Counted from the stretch's first letter, positions 37,592-47,623 are shown. The stretch: DNA of 64,000 bases from Alteromonas sp. KUL49 (GCF_006538345.1 NZ_BJKL01000002.1:310001-374000), one strand, 5' to 3'. The notes: a model not told the origin generated them from the letters alone. Made by a program: numbers and translations.

Positions 37592-39091
37592 ATGGTTAGT
37601 AACACTCGGTTGTTAAAAATGGCATTAGTGCTGATAGCATTGGTGTGTTTCGCCGTTGAAAGTAAAGCGAAGCAGATAACGCTAGTACTCGCCGCCGATA
37701 TGCCCAATATCACCGACCCGGAATCAGGCCGATATGCAGAGTTAAAAAGTTTACTCGACAGATACAGAGAACAACAACCTCCAGTATTCTTTGTGTTCGG
37801 TGGTGGTTCAATTGGTCCAAGTGCCATGTCATCGTTTGACCGTGGCTCACACATCATAGACATACTCAACACGCTAGAGCCCGATGTTATGGGTGTCACC
37901 AAGCGAGAGTTTAGTTACTTTGAAGATGAGTTGTCACTTCGCGCTTATGAAGCTGCGTTTCCCATTGTTGCGTCAAATGTACTCGACAAACGCTTTGATG
38001 ATACCCCTGATGGTTTATTCAAATCGGTCATTATTGAAAAGCAGGGAGTAAAACTAGGTGTAATATCGCTATTAAATGAGCGCATAATCGAAGAATACTT
38101 GCTTCATAATATCACCGTAATGAATCCACGAGAGATATCAGAGCAAGTCGCCGAAGACCTCAGAACCAAAGGCGCCGATACTATTTTACTCCACTATTCG
38201 TTCCCCTTTCCCTTTGTTCCCGAACTTATTGACTCAAACATTATTGATATAGCAGTGATGTCCGATACTAGGCTGAGAGAAAAGTATCAAACTTTAAGTA
38301 CTAACGATCAAACACTGCTACTCGATAAGAGCGGCGATATTCTTGTGGCTACACTCGAAGTAACTAACCGCGAAACCAGGTTAAACAACGTAGATAGATA
38401 CTCGCTAAAGACATTGAATGCCGCCCCCGCTGTTCAGCTACAGGTAAATAGCTACCAAATGCGACTTGATCGCTTACTCGACGAACGGATAGGTATTTGG
38501 AAGACCAATGTATTTACCACCACAAGCGATGTGAGAAGCAAAGAGAATCTTTTTGCTAACTTTGTTACCGATAGTATGAGAACTTACGCGCAAACTGATA
38601 TTTCGTTATTGAACGGCGGAAGTATTCGAGGAAATACAACATATCTCAACCAACAAAATATTACTCGCCGTGACATAACCACAGAGCTTCCTTTTCGATC
38701 TTCTCTGGTAAGTATTAACCTCACGGGTAAACAACTTTTAGATGGATTGGAGAACGGTTTATCGCAAGTAGAGTTTTTAAAAGGTGGTTTTCCTCACTTT
38801 TCTGGAATGACAGTCGAGTTTTCTGCAGATAAACCTGCTGGAAATCGAGTATTACAGGTAAGCATTGCCGGAAAACCGCTGAACGAAAATGCCATGTACA
38901 GCCTGGCGACTACTGATTATTTGGCAAGCGGTGGGGACGGTTATTTGAGTTTCTCTCAAGACACTCAGTTAAGAGAAATTACCGATTTTGATGTACTCAT
39001 ATCCGACTTGGTCATACAACAAATTAGAATTCAGGACGGTGTTAGTGGCGAAATAGAGGGGCGCATCACCAATGCGTCGGAGGTGCAATAA
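37592..39091 (+). CDS. Periplasmic 5'-nucleotidase-like protein with degenerate active site
   Basis: A signal peptide (to about residue 28) precedes a two-domain UshA-like protein of 499 residues. The N-terminal metallophosphatase domain keeps its framework but not its ligands: LAADMPN stands where D-x-H is expected, FGGGSIGPS where GGD-x-x-x-PS is expected, and GVTKREFSYF where GNHEFD is expected. The C-terminal nucleotide-binding domain is well preserved (NLFANFVTDSMR, LNGGSIRGN, ATTDYLASGGDGYL). Catalysis is therefore unlikely, ligand binding likely. Its TAA overlaps the ATG of the following diguanylate cyclase (TAATG), suggesting that it is a periplasmic sensor partner for that enzyme (inference). 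Confidence 0.82.
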   Translation: MVSNTRLLKMALVLIALVCFAVESKAKQITLVLAADMPNITDPESGRYAELKSLLDRYREQQPPVFFVFGGGSIGPSAMSSFDRGSHIIDILNTLEPDVMGVTKREFSYFEDELSLRAYEAAFPIVASNVLDKRFDDTPDGLFKSVIIEKQGVKLGVISLLNERIIEEYLLHNITVMNPREISEQVAEDLRTKGADTILLHYSFPFPFVPELIDSNIIDIAVMSDTRLREKYQTLSTNDQTLLLDKSGDILVATLEVTNRETRLNNVDRYSLKTLNAAPAVQLQVNSYQMRLDRLLDERIGIWKTNVFTTTSDVRSKENLFANFVTDSMRTYAQTDISLLNGGSIRGNTTYLNQQNITRRDITTELPFRSSLVSINLTGKQLLDGLENGLSQVEFLKGGFPHFSGMTVEFSADKPAGNRVLQVSIAGKPLNENAMYSLATTDYLASGGDGYLSFSQDTQLREITDFDVLISDLVIQQIRIQDGVSGEIEGRITNASEVQ

Positions 39092-40685
39092 TGGAAAGAG
39101 TCAATAAAAGCGCCTCTATCCTTTACTTTACGTACCTACAGATCGCAATTTTGGCACTGTTCATTTTTGTCACTACGTTTAGTCTGTCTAGGCTTTCTGA
39201 CATCCAAACGACGCTGAGTTATCTCACAGTTGATGTGGTACCGACAGTCATCAACGGAGCGCAAGTTAGTCAAGAAGTGGAACATCTTGTATTTTTGACA
39301 GTCTCTTTATCAAATGCAACGAATCAACCTACACGAAGAATAATTACTAAAAAACTCGAGGATGTATTCAAAAAACTAAAGACTACCGCGCGATATCAAG
39401 AAGTAAATACAGGATTCTTATCCACACAACTTACGGTACTATCAAAAGAGCTAGAGGAACTGGAATCCCTGGTAGATAGACGATTAAAGCTCGAAGAAAG
39501 TCTAGAGAAAAACATTAATAGCTTCTTTTCAGCAGCCAATGAACTTCACTCGTTTGCGACCACTGCAGATGAAAAAACGCTAGTAACCGAAATACTGCTT
39601 TTAGCGGTTCACATCGAGCAGCAAAATCGAATTCATCAACTTAGAGATACCGAGCATCAACTCCAAGCGAGTCTAGAGAAGTTAAACGCCCTGAATATAA
39701 ACCCCGAGATGAAGGGGAAATTGCAAAGCTTGTATGCCATGTTGATTGGCAATACTGGTATCATTAACCAGAAAATTGAGGCATTAAGGGTAAGAGGGCG
39801 CACCATAGGCAGAGGCAATTTTGTTAAGAATCTCGTCAATGACGTCGCCAACAATCTCAACCTAAATGCTCGGTCAACCTATCAACAACTTCAGTCAGAT
39901 GCCAAAACTACCGAGGCTCGCATTTCAAATCAGACACGCATTGCGCTAATTGCCGGAGCCATAACCGCAGTGCTCACCTTATGTATGATATACGTGCTGC
40001 ACAGGCGCATTGTTTACCGTTTGATCAAACTCAATAACCAAGTCGACAACGCATCATCTTCAGACTTAGAACCCATCGATATCCAAGGTAGTGATGAAAT
40101 AGCCAAGCTAGCAGATACCTTCTCTGTTTACTTAAAACGTGTGAAAGAGCAAGAAATCGAACTCCTCAACATGTCGTTAACCGATCCGCTTACCGGTATC
40201 CCGAATCGAAGGGCTTTTGATCAAAAAATCCGTGCAGAAATCGCCAGTGCCTCCAGACAAAACTGGCCAATGAGCTTGTTGCTGATTGATATCGACTTTT
40301 TCAAAAAATACAACGACTACTATGGGCATTCAGAAGGTGATAATTGTCTAATAAGCGTCGCAGAGAGTTTACAAAGCAACGTTAAACGCGAGACAGACTT
40401 GTGCGCGAGATACGGCGGTGAAGAATTCGTTTTGTACTGCCCCACACTGACGGTAAAGGTGCAAAAATCAAAGCAGAACAAATCAGAAATGCTATTCAAG
40501 AACTTGAGTTAGAACATGAAGATAACGCTCCTTATGGTATCGTGACCATAAGTATTGGTATTGCCACTTTCGCATACAGTCGAGAAAAACTTAAAAGCTT
40601 AGACAGTCTAATAGATAGCGCGGACCAAGCCCTCTATAGGGCCAAAGCTGAGGGTAGGAACCGTTCTGTGCATATTGATGATTAG
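39091..40685 (+). pseudogene. Membrane diguanylate cyclase with periplasmic sensor region, frameshifted
   Basis: TM1 (about 12-32), a helical periplasmic region, TM2 (about 285-307), a HAMP-like linker (LNNQVDNASSSDLEPIDI) and a GGDEF domain (from about 350). LTDPLTGIPNRRAF, DIDFFKKYNDYYGH and RYGGEEF are intact, and RETD five residues earlier forms an inhibitory I-site. The frame breaks just after YGGEEFVLYC; the rest (DGKGAKIKAEQIRNAIQEL, TISIGIATF, ADQALYRAKAEGRNR) continues in another frame to the stop at 40683-40685. One missing base near 40431-40443, most simply in the C run 40440-40443, explains it. It overlaps the nucleotidase-like gene by 1 nt. Confidence 0.85.
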
Positions 40686-40777
40686 CCACTGTTGTGATGC
40701 GTTGCCATTATTTGCATGCACCCTAAAACGAATAACGCTCAGGTCATTGACACCGCTAAACAACTAAAATAGTTTTA

Positions 40778-41569
40778 ATGCTCGCCACAATAGTATTGAG
40801 TATTTGTTTGCGCCATTTTTACCATGCCGCTGTTTTTTGCCTAGTTTGTGCCATCAGTTTGTCGAGCTACCCAGTCATCGCCGAAATTCAACGTCTTCGT
40901 CTCGCTGTTGAACCGTCTCCACCGTTTTCTCACATTGATGACGAAGGTGTTGTCACTGGTCTGGAGGTTGATATAGCAGATGCATTGGCTACTGAGATGG
41001 GAACTTTGTTAGAGACAGTAGCTTGCCCATGGGCGAGATGTTTAAAAATGGCCGAGCAAGGTGATGTAGACATAGTAATCGGCTTGTCCAAAACCTCGGC
41101 GCGAGAACAAAAATTCGTATTTTTGGACCCTCCTTTCATTTCATCGATTCTTGAAATATCAGCATATCAGCGAGCCGATGCAAGATTTGACGTATCATCT
41201 TTGGCAGACTTCAGAGCGCTAAAAGTTGGTGTACAAAGAGGAGCAGTACATTTCAAAGCCTTTGACAATGATCCGCTTATTACGAAGATTTACGTCAAAG
41301 ACATTCAATCTTTGTTCAATATGTTACTCGTGGGTCGAGTGGATGTTTTTCTTATGCCTACTGTAGCGGCCAATGAGTATCTTTTCGAATTTGATACTGA
41401 GAATGAAATCAAACGTGCTAGTTTCACGCAACACATCGATCAAGGTGGCTATATAGCCGTGTCAAAAAAATCACCACTGATTGAAAACTTGGAGACACTT
41501 CAGCAGGTTTTAGGTAACCTTAAAAGCACAGGAAAACTAGAAACAATTCTTAACAAATACAATCTCTAA
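40778..41569 (+). CDS. Periplasmic solute-binding protein, family 3
   Basis: A family 3 extracellular binding protein (263 residues). A signal peptide (ending YPVIAEI) precedes LRLAVEPSPPFSHIDDEG, VTGLEVDIADALATEMG, and GDVDIVIGLSKTSAREQKF, the usual ligand-pocket pattern. No ABC permease accompanies it. It starts 92 nt after the diguanylate cyclase on the same strand and may belong to the same unit, so it could feed the cyclase's periplasmic domain, comparable in principle to NspS with MbaA in Vibrio. The two cysteines in ACPWARC may be disulfide-linked. The start ATG has only a weak ribosome site. Confidence 0.8.
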   Translation: MLATIVLSICLRHFYHAAVFCLVCAISLSSYPVIAEIQRLRLAVEPSPPFSHIDDEGVVTGLEVDIADALATEMGTLLETVACPWARCLKMAEQGDVDIVIGLSKTSAREQKFVFLDPPFISSILEISAYQRADARFDVSSLADFRALKVGVQRGAVHFKAFDNDPLITKIYVKDIQSLFNMLLVGRVDVFLMPTVAANEYLFEFDTENEIKRASFTQHIDQGGYIAVSKKSPLIENLETLQQVLGNLKSTGKLETILNKYNL

Positions 41570-41587
41570 TCTCCGTACACTTCAAAT

Positions 41588-41609
41588 AGAGCTTATTACT
41601 CTTTTTTTT
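41588..41609 (+). terminator. Weak intrinsic terminator after the solute-binding protein
   Basis: AGAG and CTCT (41588-41591, 41599-41602) enclose a 7-nt loop and are followed by eight T residues. The stem is only 4 bp, so strength is doubtful. Confidence 0.35.
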
Positions 41610-41669
41610 GAGACAATCATAAGCGCTGGTGCAGCCCATTCGGCTACACCGCCTATGAGATTTGCGCCT

Positions 41670-43037
41670 CTACGATAGATATTCTTCTTTAGACTCAGAA
41701 TCCTTATTCGAAGCTAGTAAACCATACCAGTCCACGTGTCTCGTCAGTACCATTACCGTCGCAAGTACAATAAAGCTCAGTGACGCCCCAGCAAGTAATG
41801 CAGTGTCTTCCATACTAATGATGAAGTACAAGGTCGCGTAAAGTAGTACGAGTAGTCCCATGAAACCCCATAAATAGAAACGTTCTTGCAAAACAGGCTT
41901 CATATAAAAATAGATGATGCCAATGCAACCTACTGCACCGATAACATAAGATAGCGCAAAGTAAATGTGCTCGGAGAGTGATAAAAGTAGTAGATAGAAA
42001 ATAGCATTTGCAAGTCCCACTAAAATGTACTGAATAGGGTGAATGGCCCGCTTTGCAAGTACCTCAAATAGGAGAAAAATCGTAAAGCACAACCCAATAA
42101 AAAGGATGCCATACTTTGTTGAGCGATCGGTTTGTGTGTAAATATCGACGGGGTTGATATGGCTCACCCCCATACTACTAGCAAGCAGTTGTTTACACGC
42201 TTTCTCGTTACAAGCCGACAGCTTGTCATCAATATTACTCGCATAGGAAGTAACGGACCACTTCGCCACATAACCATCACTGTCAATCTGGCTCGATGTT
42301 GGAAGAAATCCCCCATCAAACCTTGGGTGCGGCCAATTAGCTTTTGTTGTCAATTCGGTCTGTAGCCCAGTAGGAAAAATATCTAGTGACTCCATTCCGC
42401 GAAGCTCTATTTCAAAAGCAAAATTTATTGGGTTTTGATTGTGGCTCAATACATCTTGTGGCAGAGGAACATGTATCCCTCCCGTTGGTGCTACAGATTG
42501 ATTTCCAGAAGAAAAATTTAAACTTGTATCATTCCATTGCAGTGAAGATATTCGATTAATTCCTCTCACATCTGAGATAAGCGTCACCGCGTACGGAGCA
42601 AAAAATTCCACATTGTCTGTTCCCAAATCAGCTGAAATTCGCTCGAAGAGTTCTTTAAAAAAATTTCTTTCTAGAGTGCCATTGACCCGTATGACACTGG
42701 TATAAATCGGCACATTGAAGATACCGATCACCTTGTTACTGTGCGCTAGTTCACTTTCAATAGATAGCAAACTTGGAGCAACCATTTTCACATGATGATC
42801 ATACTTAACAACCGTTAAATCTCCATCCTTTGCAATGACGGGTACTTTGTAGGGAAGCGCAATTACCAAAGGCGCTAACTGCTGACTCGATGTCCAGCTA
42901 CTCGCCACCTTATCTTTCGCTTCGTCAAAATAGCGTTCTCGTTCAGAGATCTTTCCTGATATGACAGTTAAAACTAACACTAGCGCGACTGTGATTACTA
43001 CGACTGCTATACACTTGTTTGTGATTGATTGTTGCAT
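41670..43037 (-). CDS. creD: CreD family inner-membrane protein
   Basis: A 455-residue CreD homologue. TM1 is near residues 10-28; a large periplasmic domain (about 30-305) has the conserved start ISERERYFDEAKDKVASSW; and a C-terminal membrane block of about five to six helices follows (YGILFIGLCFTIFLLFEVLA, AIHPIQYILVGLANAIFYLL). CreD is the classic output gene of the CreBC two-component system and affects envelope stress and colicin E2 tolerance; its biochemical role is unclear. AAGGAG precedes the ATG. A direct repeat resembling a CreB tag lies about 50-65 nt upstream, in the 76-nt gap after creC. Confidence 0.93.
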   Translation of the reverse strand: MQQSITNKCIAVVVITVALVLVLTVISGKISERERYFDEAKDKVASSWTSSQQLAPLVIALPYKVPVIAKDGDLTVVKYDHHVKMVAPSLLSIESELAHSNKVIGIFNVPIYTSVIRVNGTLERNFFKELFERISADLGTDNVEFFAPYAVTLISDVRGINRISSLQWNDTSLNFSSGNQSVAPTGGIHVPLPQDVLSHNQNPINFAFEIELRGMESLDIFPTGLQTELTTKANWPHPRFDGGFLPTSSQIDSDGYVAKWSVTSYASNIDDKLSACNEKACKQLLASSMGVSHINPVDIYTQTDRSTKYGILFIGLCFTIFLLFEVLAKRAIHPIQYILVGLANAIFYLLLLSLSEHIYFALSYVIGAVGCIGIIYFYMKPVLQERFYLWGFMGLLVLLYATLYFIISMEDTALLAGASLSFIVLATVMVLTRHVDWYGLLASNKDSESKEEYLS

Positions 43038-43086
43038 TGAAAGCTCCTTGCCTGGTTAAGTCATCGCAAGACTAGCCTTCATATTT

Positions 43087-43102
43087 GTGGTTAAAATGTG
43101 GT
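43087..43102 (-). promoter_or_regulatory. CreB-tag-like direct repeat before creD
   Basis: Minus strand: ACCAC-ATTTTA-ACCAC, two 5-mers with a 6-nt spacer and 11-nt period. The enterobacterial and Aeromonas CreB tag is TTCAC-N6-TTCAC, which has identical geometry. The altered half-site would be a lineage variant (inference). Confidence 0.5.
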
Positions 43103-43113
43103 TTTGGTGTGCT

Positions 43114-44532
43114 CTAAGAAATAGGTAGTTTTAACGTGGCGCGCACCCCCTCAGTTACGTTCTCGATGATAACCTCACCTTGGTGGAGAACCGCGATTTG
43201 TTTTACAAAACACAGTCCCAACCCCGTACTTTTTTGGCGACTATCGGGTCGAGGTAGGCTGTAAAATCGCTCGAATATTCTGTCTAGTGCGTACTCAGGA
43301 ATTAGCTCGCCTGTGTTGGTAACCTGAATTTCCGCAGTATTACTCACCTTTGATTGAACTCGAATATCACTCCCCTCGTGTGCGAAGGCGATAGCGTTCA
43401 ATATCAAGTTATCGAGTGCTTGCGTGAGTAAAAATTGATCTCCCAAAAGCTCACCTGTACAAACATCAATGTTAAAGTTCAACCCGCGCTCAATCAACAA
43501 ATGCTTTTTACCTTGAATGACGGTATCAACTAAATTTTGAACAGAAACAGTTTCAGATTTAACAATACCGCCTTGTTTTTCTATGGCAACTAGTTGAAGT
43601 AGGCGAGTCACCATAGTATCCATTCTTGTGATCTCTTGCTCAATGTTGCCCACAAACTTTAGACGTTGCTCCGCAGGCATTGGGGCCGTTAACAGTTCAC
43701 TTGCGCCTTTAATTGCTGCAATAGGACTCTTCAATTCATGAGTAAGCGTATGCACATAGTTTTCTACATAGTCTTTGCCCTCTAGCTCAGACTTCATGTT
43801 CTCAATAGAGAGTGCGAGTTTCGAAAGTTCAGATTCGTAGACTTTAGGTAAAACGGCAGGCTTACTTTGGCTAACGTTGTCTGCATATGTCACCAACTTT
43901 TTTACGGACCTTGTCAGCAAAACAACGATGGTGAAGGCGATGAGTAATGAGGCTAAGACCACCAAACCGCCGCGAATAATTATCTTGCGGTGTGCTCGAT
44001 CAATGAAGGGTTGGACCAGCACATTGGGTTTGGCTATCGTCAGCGAACCGATAATTTCACCGTCGTGCATTACCGGTGCGGCGACATGCATGACAGAGCT
44101 TAGTTCATCGTTTGGATCCGACTTGGTACTGCGAGCTCCGTACTCTCCTCGTAGCGTCAGGTACACGTCATTCCACTGCGAATAGTCACTTCCAATATCT
44201 TTACCAGAGGTATCAAATCTCACAATGCCATCTGCGTCAGTAATATAAATGCGTAAATTACTCGACTGGATTGGTACGTTGTAAATTCTATAACCATACT
44301 GCCGGTTGATTACCTTATTCATGGCCTTCGAGAAGTGTGGCAGCGCATTAGGAGATTGGTAAAACTCGGGACCAACCAATGCCGCCAGCAAATTTGCAGT
44401 ATCGATGAGACTGTGCTCGGTAGATTGACGGATACCGGGTTTTATTTCAGACATAAAACTATTGAGAAACACCACGCTAGCAATTAGCACAATGATCACG
44501 TACGCACTGAAGATACGCAGCGTTAAGCTCAT
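43114..44532 (-). CDS. creC: Sensor histidine kinase CreC
   Basis: A two-component sensor (472 residues). TM1 (about 7-28), a periplasmic domain (to about 180; includes IYITDADGIVRFDTSGKDIG, typical of CreC), and TM2 (about 185-207) come first. HAMP, the H-box YVHTLTHELKSPIAAIKGAS, the N-box region NLILNAIAFAHEG and the G-box STGLGLCFVK follow. All catalytic elements appear intact. GAGAGG precedes the ATG. It lies 20 nt after creB on the same strand and 76 nt before creD. The signal sensed by CreC is not established (fermentation or envelope-linked cues have been proposed for enterobacteria). Confidence 0.93.
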   Translation of the reverse strand: MSLTLRIFSAYVIIVLIASVVFLNSFMSEIKPGIRQSTEHSLIDTANLLAALVGPEFYQSPNALPHFSKAMNKVINRQYGYRIYNVPIQSSNLRIYITDADGIVRFDTSGKDIGSDYSQWNDVYLTLRGEYGARSTKSDPNDELSSVMHVAAPVMHDGEIIGSLTIAKPNVLVQPFIDRAHRKIIIRGGLVVLASLLIAFTIVVLLTRSVKKLVTYADNVSQSKPAVLPKVYESELSKLALSIENMKSELEGKDYVENYVHTLTHELKSPIAAIKGASELLTAPMPAEQRLKFVGNIEQEITRMDTMVTRLLQLVAIEKQGGIVKSETVSVQNLVDTVIQGKKHLLIERGLNFNIDVCTGELLGDQFLLTQALDNLILNAIAFAHEGSDIRVQSKVSNTAEIQVTNTGELIPEYALDRIFERFYSLPRPDSRQKSTGLGLCFVKQIAVLHQGEVIIENVTEGVRATLKLPIS

Positions 44533-44552
44533 TCTAACCTCTCATAGAAAGG

Positions 44553-45215
44553 CTATAACCCAGACCCCCGGTGAGTAACTATGGGAGAAGACTGCTTATC
44601 AATCGACTTCAACTTGGCACGAATAGTTTTGATATGCGTATCGATAACACGGTCAATACTGTCTTGATGTTCCCGCCATACGCGCTCCATCAATTGCTCT
44701 CGGGTAAAAACACGCTCCTGATGTCGAATAAGTAGAGCGAGGATACCAAACTCATAAGTGGTTAATGTTAATAAAACACCCTTAAAATGTATCGTATGCC
44801 TGTCCTCATCAAGAGAAAATATTGAAGCTTCAATGGGTTCCAGTGGCTTATTTTTTCTGAGTCGCAATTTAACCCTTGCCACTAATTCTCTTGGGCTAAA
44901 GGGTTTAACTACATAGTCATCGCCGCCTATCTCCAAGCCTATGACGCGATCGATTTCCTCGCCTCTGGCTGTTAAAAAGATAATGGGCACTTCAGAGAAG
45001 GCTCGAATCTGTTTACAGACTTCAAAACCACTTGTATCTGGTAGTCCCACATCCAGAATAACTAAATCGTATTTACTAGGAGAATGCTTCAGCATCTCAA
45101 TGCCATCAACACCAAGGCTCGACCAATCACTGGTAAACCCCTCCATCGATAGCGCATAGATTAGGTTGTCTGCTATAGAAGCTTCATCGTCAATAATAAG
45201 AATGTGATTCTGCAT
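44553..45215 (-). CDS. creB: OmpR-family response regulator CreB
   Basis: A 220-residue DNA-binding regulator. The receiver domain has the acidic pocket IIDDE, the phospho-acceptor aspartate at residue 55 (LVILDVGLPD), the LTARGE threonine region and the KPFSPREL lysine. The winged-helix output domain ends with RVIDTHIKTIRAKL, and the protein ends in the CreB-like THRGSGL rather than the longer GYG terminus of PhoB relatives. It is the first gene of creB-creC-creD. No strong Shine-Dalgarno is seen before the ATG. The expected target is the repeat in front of creD. Confidence 0.93.
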   Translation of the reverse strand: MQNHILIIDDEASIADNLIYALSMEGFTSDWSSLGVDGIEMLKHSPSKYDLVILDVGLPDTSGFEVCKQIRAFSEVPIIFLTARGEEIDRVIGLEIGGDDYVVKPFSPRELVARVKLRLRKNKPLEPIEASIFSLDEDRHTIHFKGVLLTLTTYEFGILALLIRHQERVFTREQLMERVWREHQDSIDRVIDTHIKTIRAKLKSIDKQSSPIVTHRGSGL

Positions 45216-45390
45216 GGGTCGGTTTAACTAGTGTTTATGGCTTAGCAATTACTAACTAACAAGTTGAGCAAAATTCTATGAATATCTTGCATTTACGTTA
45301 GCCGACACCAGACAAAATTACAACTATGAGCAAGTTATGTGCTAAATCTTAAAAATCTCCCCAAAGACAAAGTTGACATAAAACAATACA

Positions 45391-45402
45391 ATTGTTAACA
45401 AT
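45391..45402. promoter_or_regulatory. Palindrome ATTGTTAACAAT upstream of a chemoreceptor
   Basis: A perfect 12-bp palindrome within the 250-nt gap between creB and the chemoreceptor gene. TTGACA (45373-45378) lies just before it and TATAAT (45406-45411) just after, though those two are 27 nt apart and cannot form one promoter. The same 12-mer occurs before the sulfatase gene. Confidence 0.3.
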
Positions 45403-45465
45403 AAGTATAATTTACTTACCCAGTATATTGTTGTTCAAGCCTTCTGTGTGGTTGAGGAGTACGTA

Positions 45466-47520
45466 GTGAAGAACTTGTTTAACGCCGTTAACATCAAAAC
45501 CCGCTTGTTTGTACTTGTAGTAATACCGCTGCTGGTAACCATTTTATTATCAGGTGAAAGGCTCAGCCATGCACTCGGCAGCCAAGAAAAAATCGATAAC
45601 CTGAGTCTAGTCCTCGACTATGCCGAGGTAACTTATCCACTCATATCGGCAAGCCTTCAAGAAAGCTTTTATAGCCGTTTATATATCGATGCGGGCGAAA
45701 CTGTACACTCAGACTACAGGTCTAAACTCAATCGTGCTCGTGAACGTGCTATAGCATCGCAGAAAATTTACGAGCAATTCATTGCTGACAAACAGGCGCA
45801 ATTGCGCAGTTTTACTTCCCTTTATAGTCATATTGAACTAGTAAAAGAACTGCTCTCTAACTCAGAGCATCTACGAGAAGCAACCAACAACAAGCAACAC
45901 TATGTCCCTGCTGCTGAAAATCAGCTCAACAGAGATATTCACACGATGTACGAGCAAACGCTGCTGATACGCAAACTTGTGCTGAGTTTAAGCGAGATAG
46001 CCGTATTAGCTACTCAACATGAAGCACTAGGAAAGCAAGCAAATGCCTACTACAACTTAGTCGCCGCGAGTGCCGAATCTTCGTTTCACAACAATATGAT
46101 TTACACCGCAATTAATAATCAGCTAGACGTATATATTTTTGGAGAGATTTACTCTGGCGCGACTAAAATGCATAGTTATCAGGAGCTTTTCTTGTCTTTT
46201 GCTAGCTCGCGAGCGCGCACAGCGTTTAACAAAATGATAGAAAACAGCGACTACAAAGTGGCTGATACAATTGGCTTGCAAGCGCGCAGTAATATCTATT
46301 CACAGGTGAATAAACCACTCACAGTATCGTCCTCGTTAGATTGGGAAGACACATCATCACGGGTATTCGATCTTTACCAACAAGCAATCAATGAAGTACT
46401 CGGTGAACTCATTGAAACCAGAGATAACACGGTTGAAGAAGCGAGATTTCTTGTTATTCAAACCACTGTCTTATTAATCACGCTTTTAGTGGTTATTGCC
46501 TGCTTTGCATATGTAGTAAGCAAAAGTATTACGGCACCGCTAAAGAATGTGGTATCCGCTTTGGTAAATTTGGCAAAAACGAAAGACATGACAGTAAAGC
46601 TCAGTGACACTGGTAGAAACGAAATATCAGAGTTGGGATCGGCAATCAATAAGCTACTAGATAGCTTCAAAGGCACCTTGCAACAGGTGAAACAAGAAGC
46701 TCGTAATGTGGATACATCTAGTAGCGATGTCATTCTTAAAATGCAGGAGTCCACCCATCTCAGCGCTAACCAGCTCGATGCTACAGACAGTATTTCTGTA
46801 GCGATTAATCAAATGAGCGCCACGATTAGTCAGGTGGCAGAAATGGCCAATAACACTTCATCCGTGGTTAATCATGCCCATGAACTCTCAATCAACAGTG
46901 CGACAGACGCAGAAGCATCAAAACAAATGATGACTAAGCTCACAGAGGAACTTGGCAATACGAGCGATGTTGTTAATGATTTAAAAGTACAGTCTAAAGA
47001 TATCGGCAACGTACTCAACGTTATTCAAGACATTGCCGAACAAACCAACCTTCTCGCTCTGAATGCCGCGATTGAAGCTGCCAGAGCGGGTGAAATGGGC
47101 AGAGGTTTTGCAGTAGTTGCCGATGAAGTTCGCAACTTAGCGGGGCGGACGCAAACCTCTACAGCACAAATTCACGAACAAATTGAAAAGCTTCAAAGTG
47201 GAGCACAAGCTGCCACACAGAAAATGCTCAACTTGCAAACTGAGGGAAACAGCGCGGTAGACATGGTGGTGAAAGGTAACCAAGCGTTCGATGTTCTGCG
47301 TGATGAGTTAGACCAAATCAATAATATGGCCACTCAAATCGCAACAGCTTCAGACGAGCAGACAAGTGTAGCCAACGTTATCAACGAGCGTATCATTGCT
47401 ATTCGAGACGACTCAGAAACCATATCTCGAAAAACCAATCAGGCGTCAGAATCAGCATCGGGACTGCGTGAAACAGAACAGCGTCTTAATCAATACATCA
47501 ACGAATTTACATTTGAGTAA
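45466..47520 (+). CDS. Methyl-accepting chemotaxis protein
   Basis: A transmembrane chemoreceptor (684 residues). TM1 is at about 12-32; a mostly helical periplasmic domain spans to about 325, with a pattern ([11 protein letters not shown] then an R-rich helix) that weakly recalls NIT-type nitrate/nitrite-sensing domains. TM2 (about 326-348), HAMP and a long coiled cytoplasmic domain follow, with the hairpin tip [20 protein letters not shown] and [17 protein letters not shown]. It has no C-terminal CheR-binding pentapeptide. Start: GTG 45466 with GAGGAG 6 nt upstream; the longer form from 45448 is less likely. It is similar in length and plan to the receptor at 51291. Confidence 0.92.
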   Translation: MKNLFNAVNIKTRLFVLVVIPLLVTILLSGERLSHALGSQEKIDNLSLVLDYAEVTYPLISASLQESFYSRLYIDAGETVHSDYRSKLNRARERAIASQKIYEQFIADKQAQLRSFTSLYSHIELVKELLSNSEHLREATNNKQHYVPAAENQLNRDIHTMYEQTLLIRKLVLSLSEIAVLATQHEALGKQANAYYNLVAASAESSFHNNMIYTAINNQLDVYIFGEIYSGATKMHSYQELFLSFASSRARTAFNKMIENSDYKVADTIGLQARSNIYSQVNKPLTVSSSLDWEDTSSRVFDLYQQAINEVLGELIETRDNTVEEARFLVIQTTVLLITLLVVIACFAYVVSKSITAPLKNVVSALVNLAKTKDMTVKLSDTGRNEISELGSAINKLLDSFKGTLQQVKQEARNVDTSSSDVILKMQESTHLSANQLDATDSISVAINQMSATISQVAEMANNTSSVVNHAHELSINSATDAEASKQMMTKLTEELGNTSDVVNDLKVQSKDIGNVLNVIQDIAEQTNLLALNAAIEAARAGEMGRGFAVVADEVRNLAGRTQTSTAQIHEQIEKLQSGAQAATQKMLNLQTEGNSAVDMVVKGNQAFDVLRDELDQINNMATQIATASDEQTSVANVINERIIAIRDDSETISRKTNQASESASGLRETEQRLNQYINEFTFE

Positions 47521-47623
47521 GTTATTGCAGCTCGATTCCCGTTCGATTCAACAGAACGTTGAAGTTAAAGAGAAGGGCTAATAGTATCTAAAACAGAATA
47601 CGTATTTCTCACTGGAACCTATT

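Noticed and set aside
45373..45411. TTGACA and TATAAT as one promoter for the chemoreceptor
   Set aside because: The spacing is 27 nt, too long for sigma-70.
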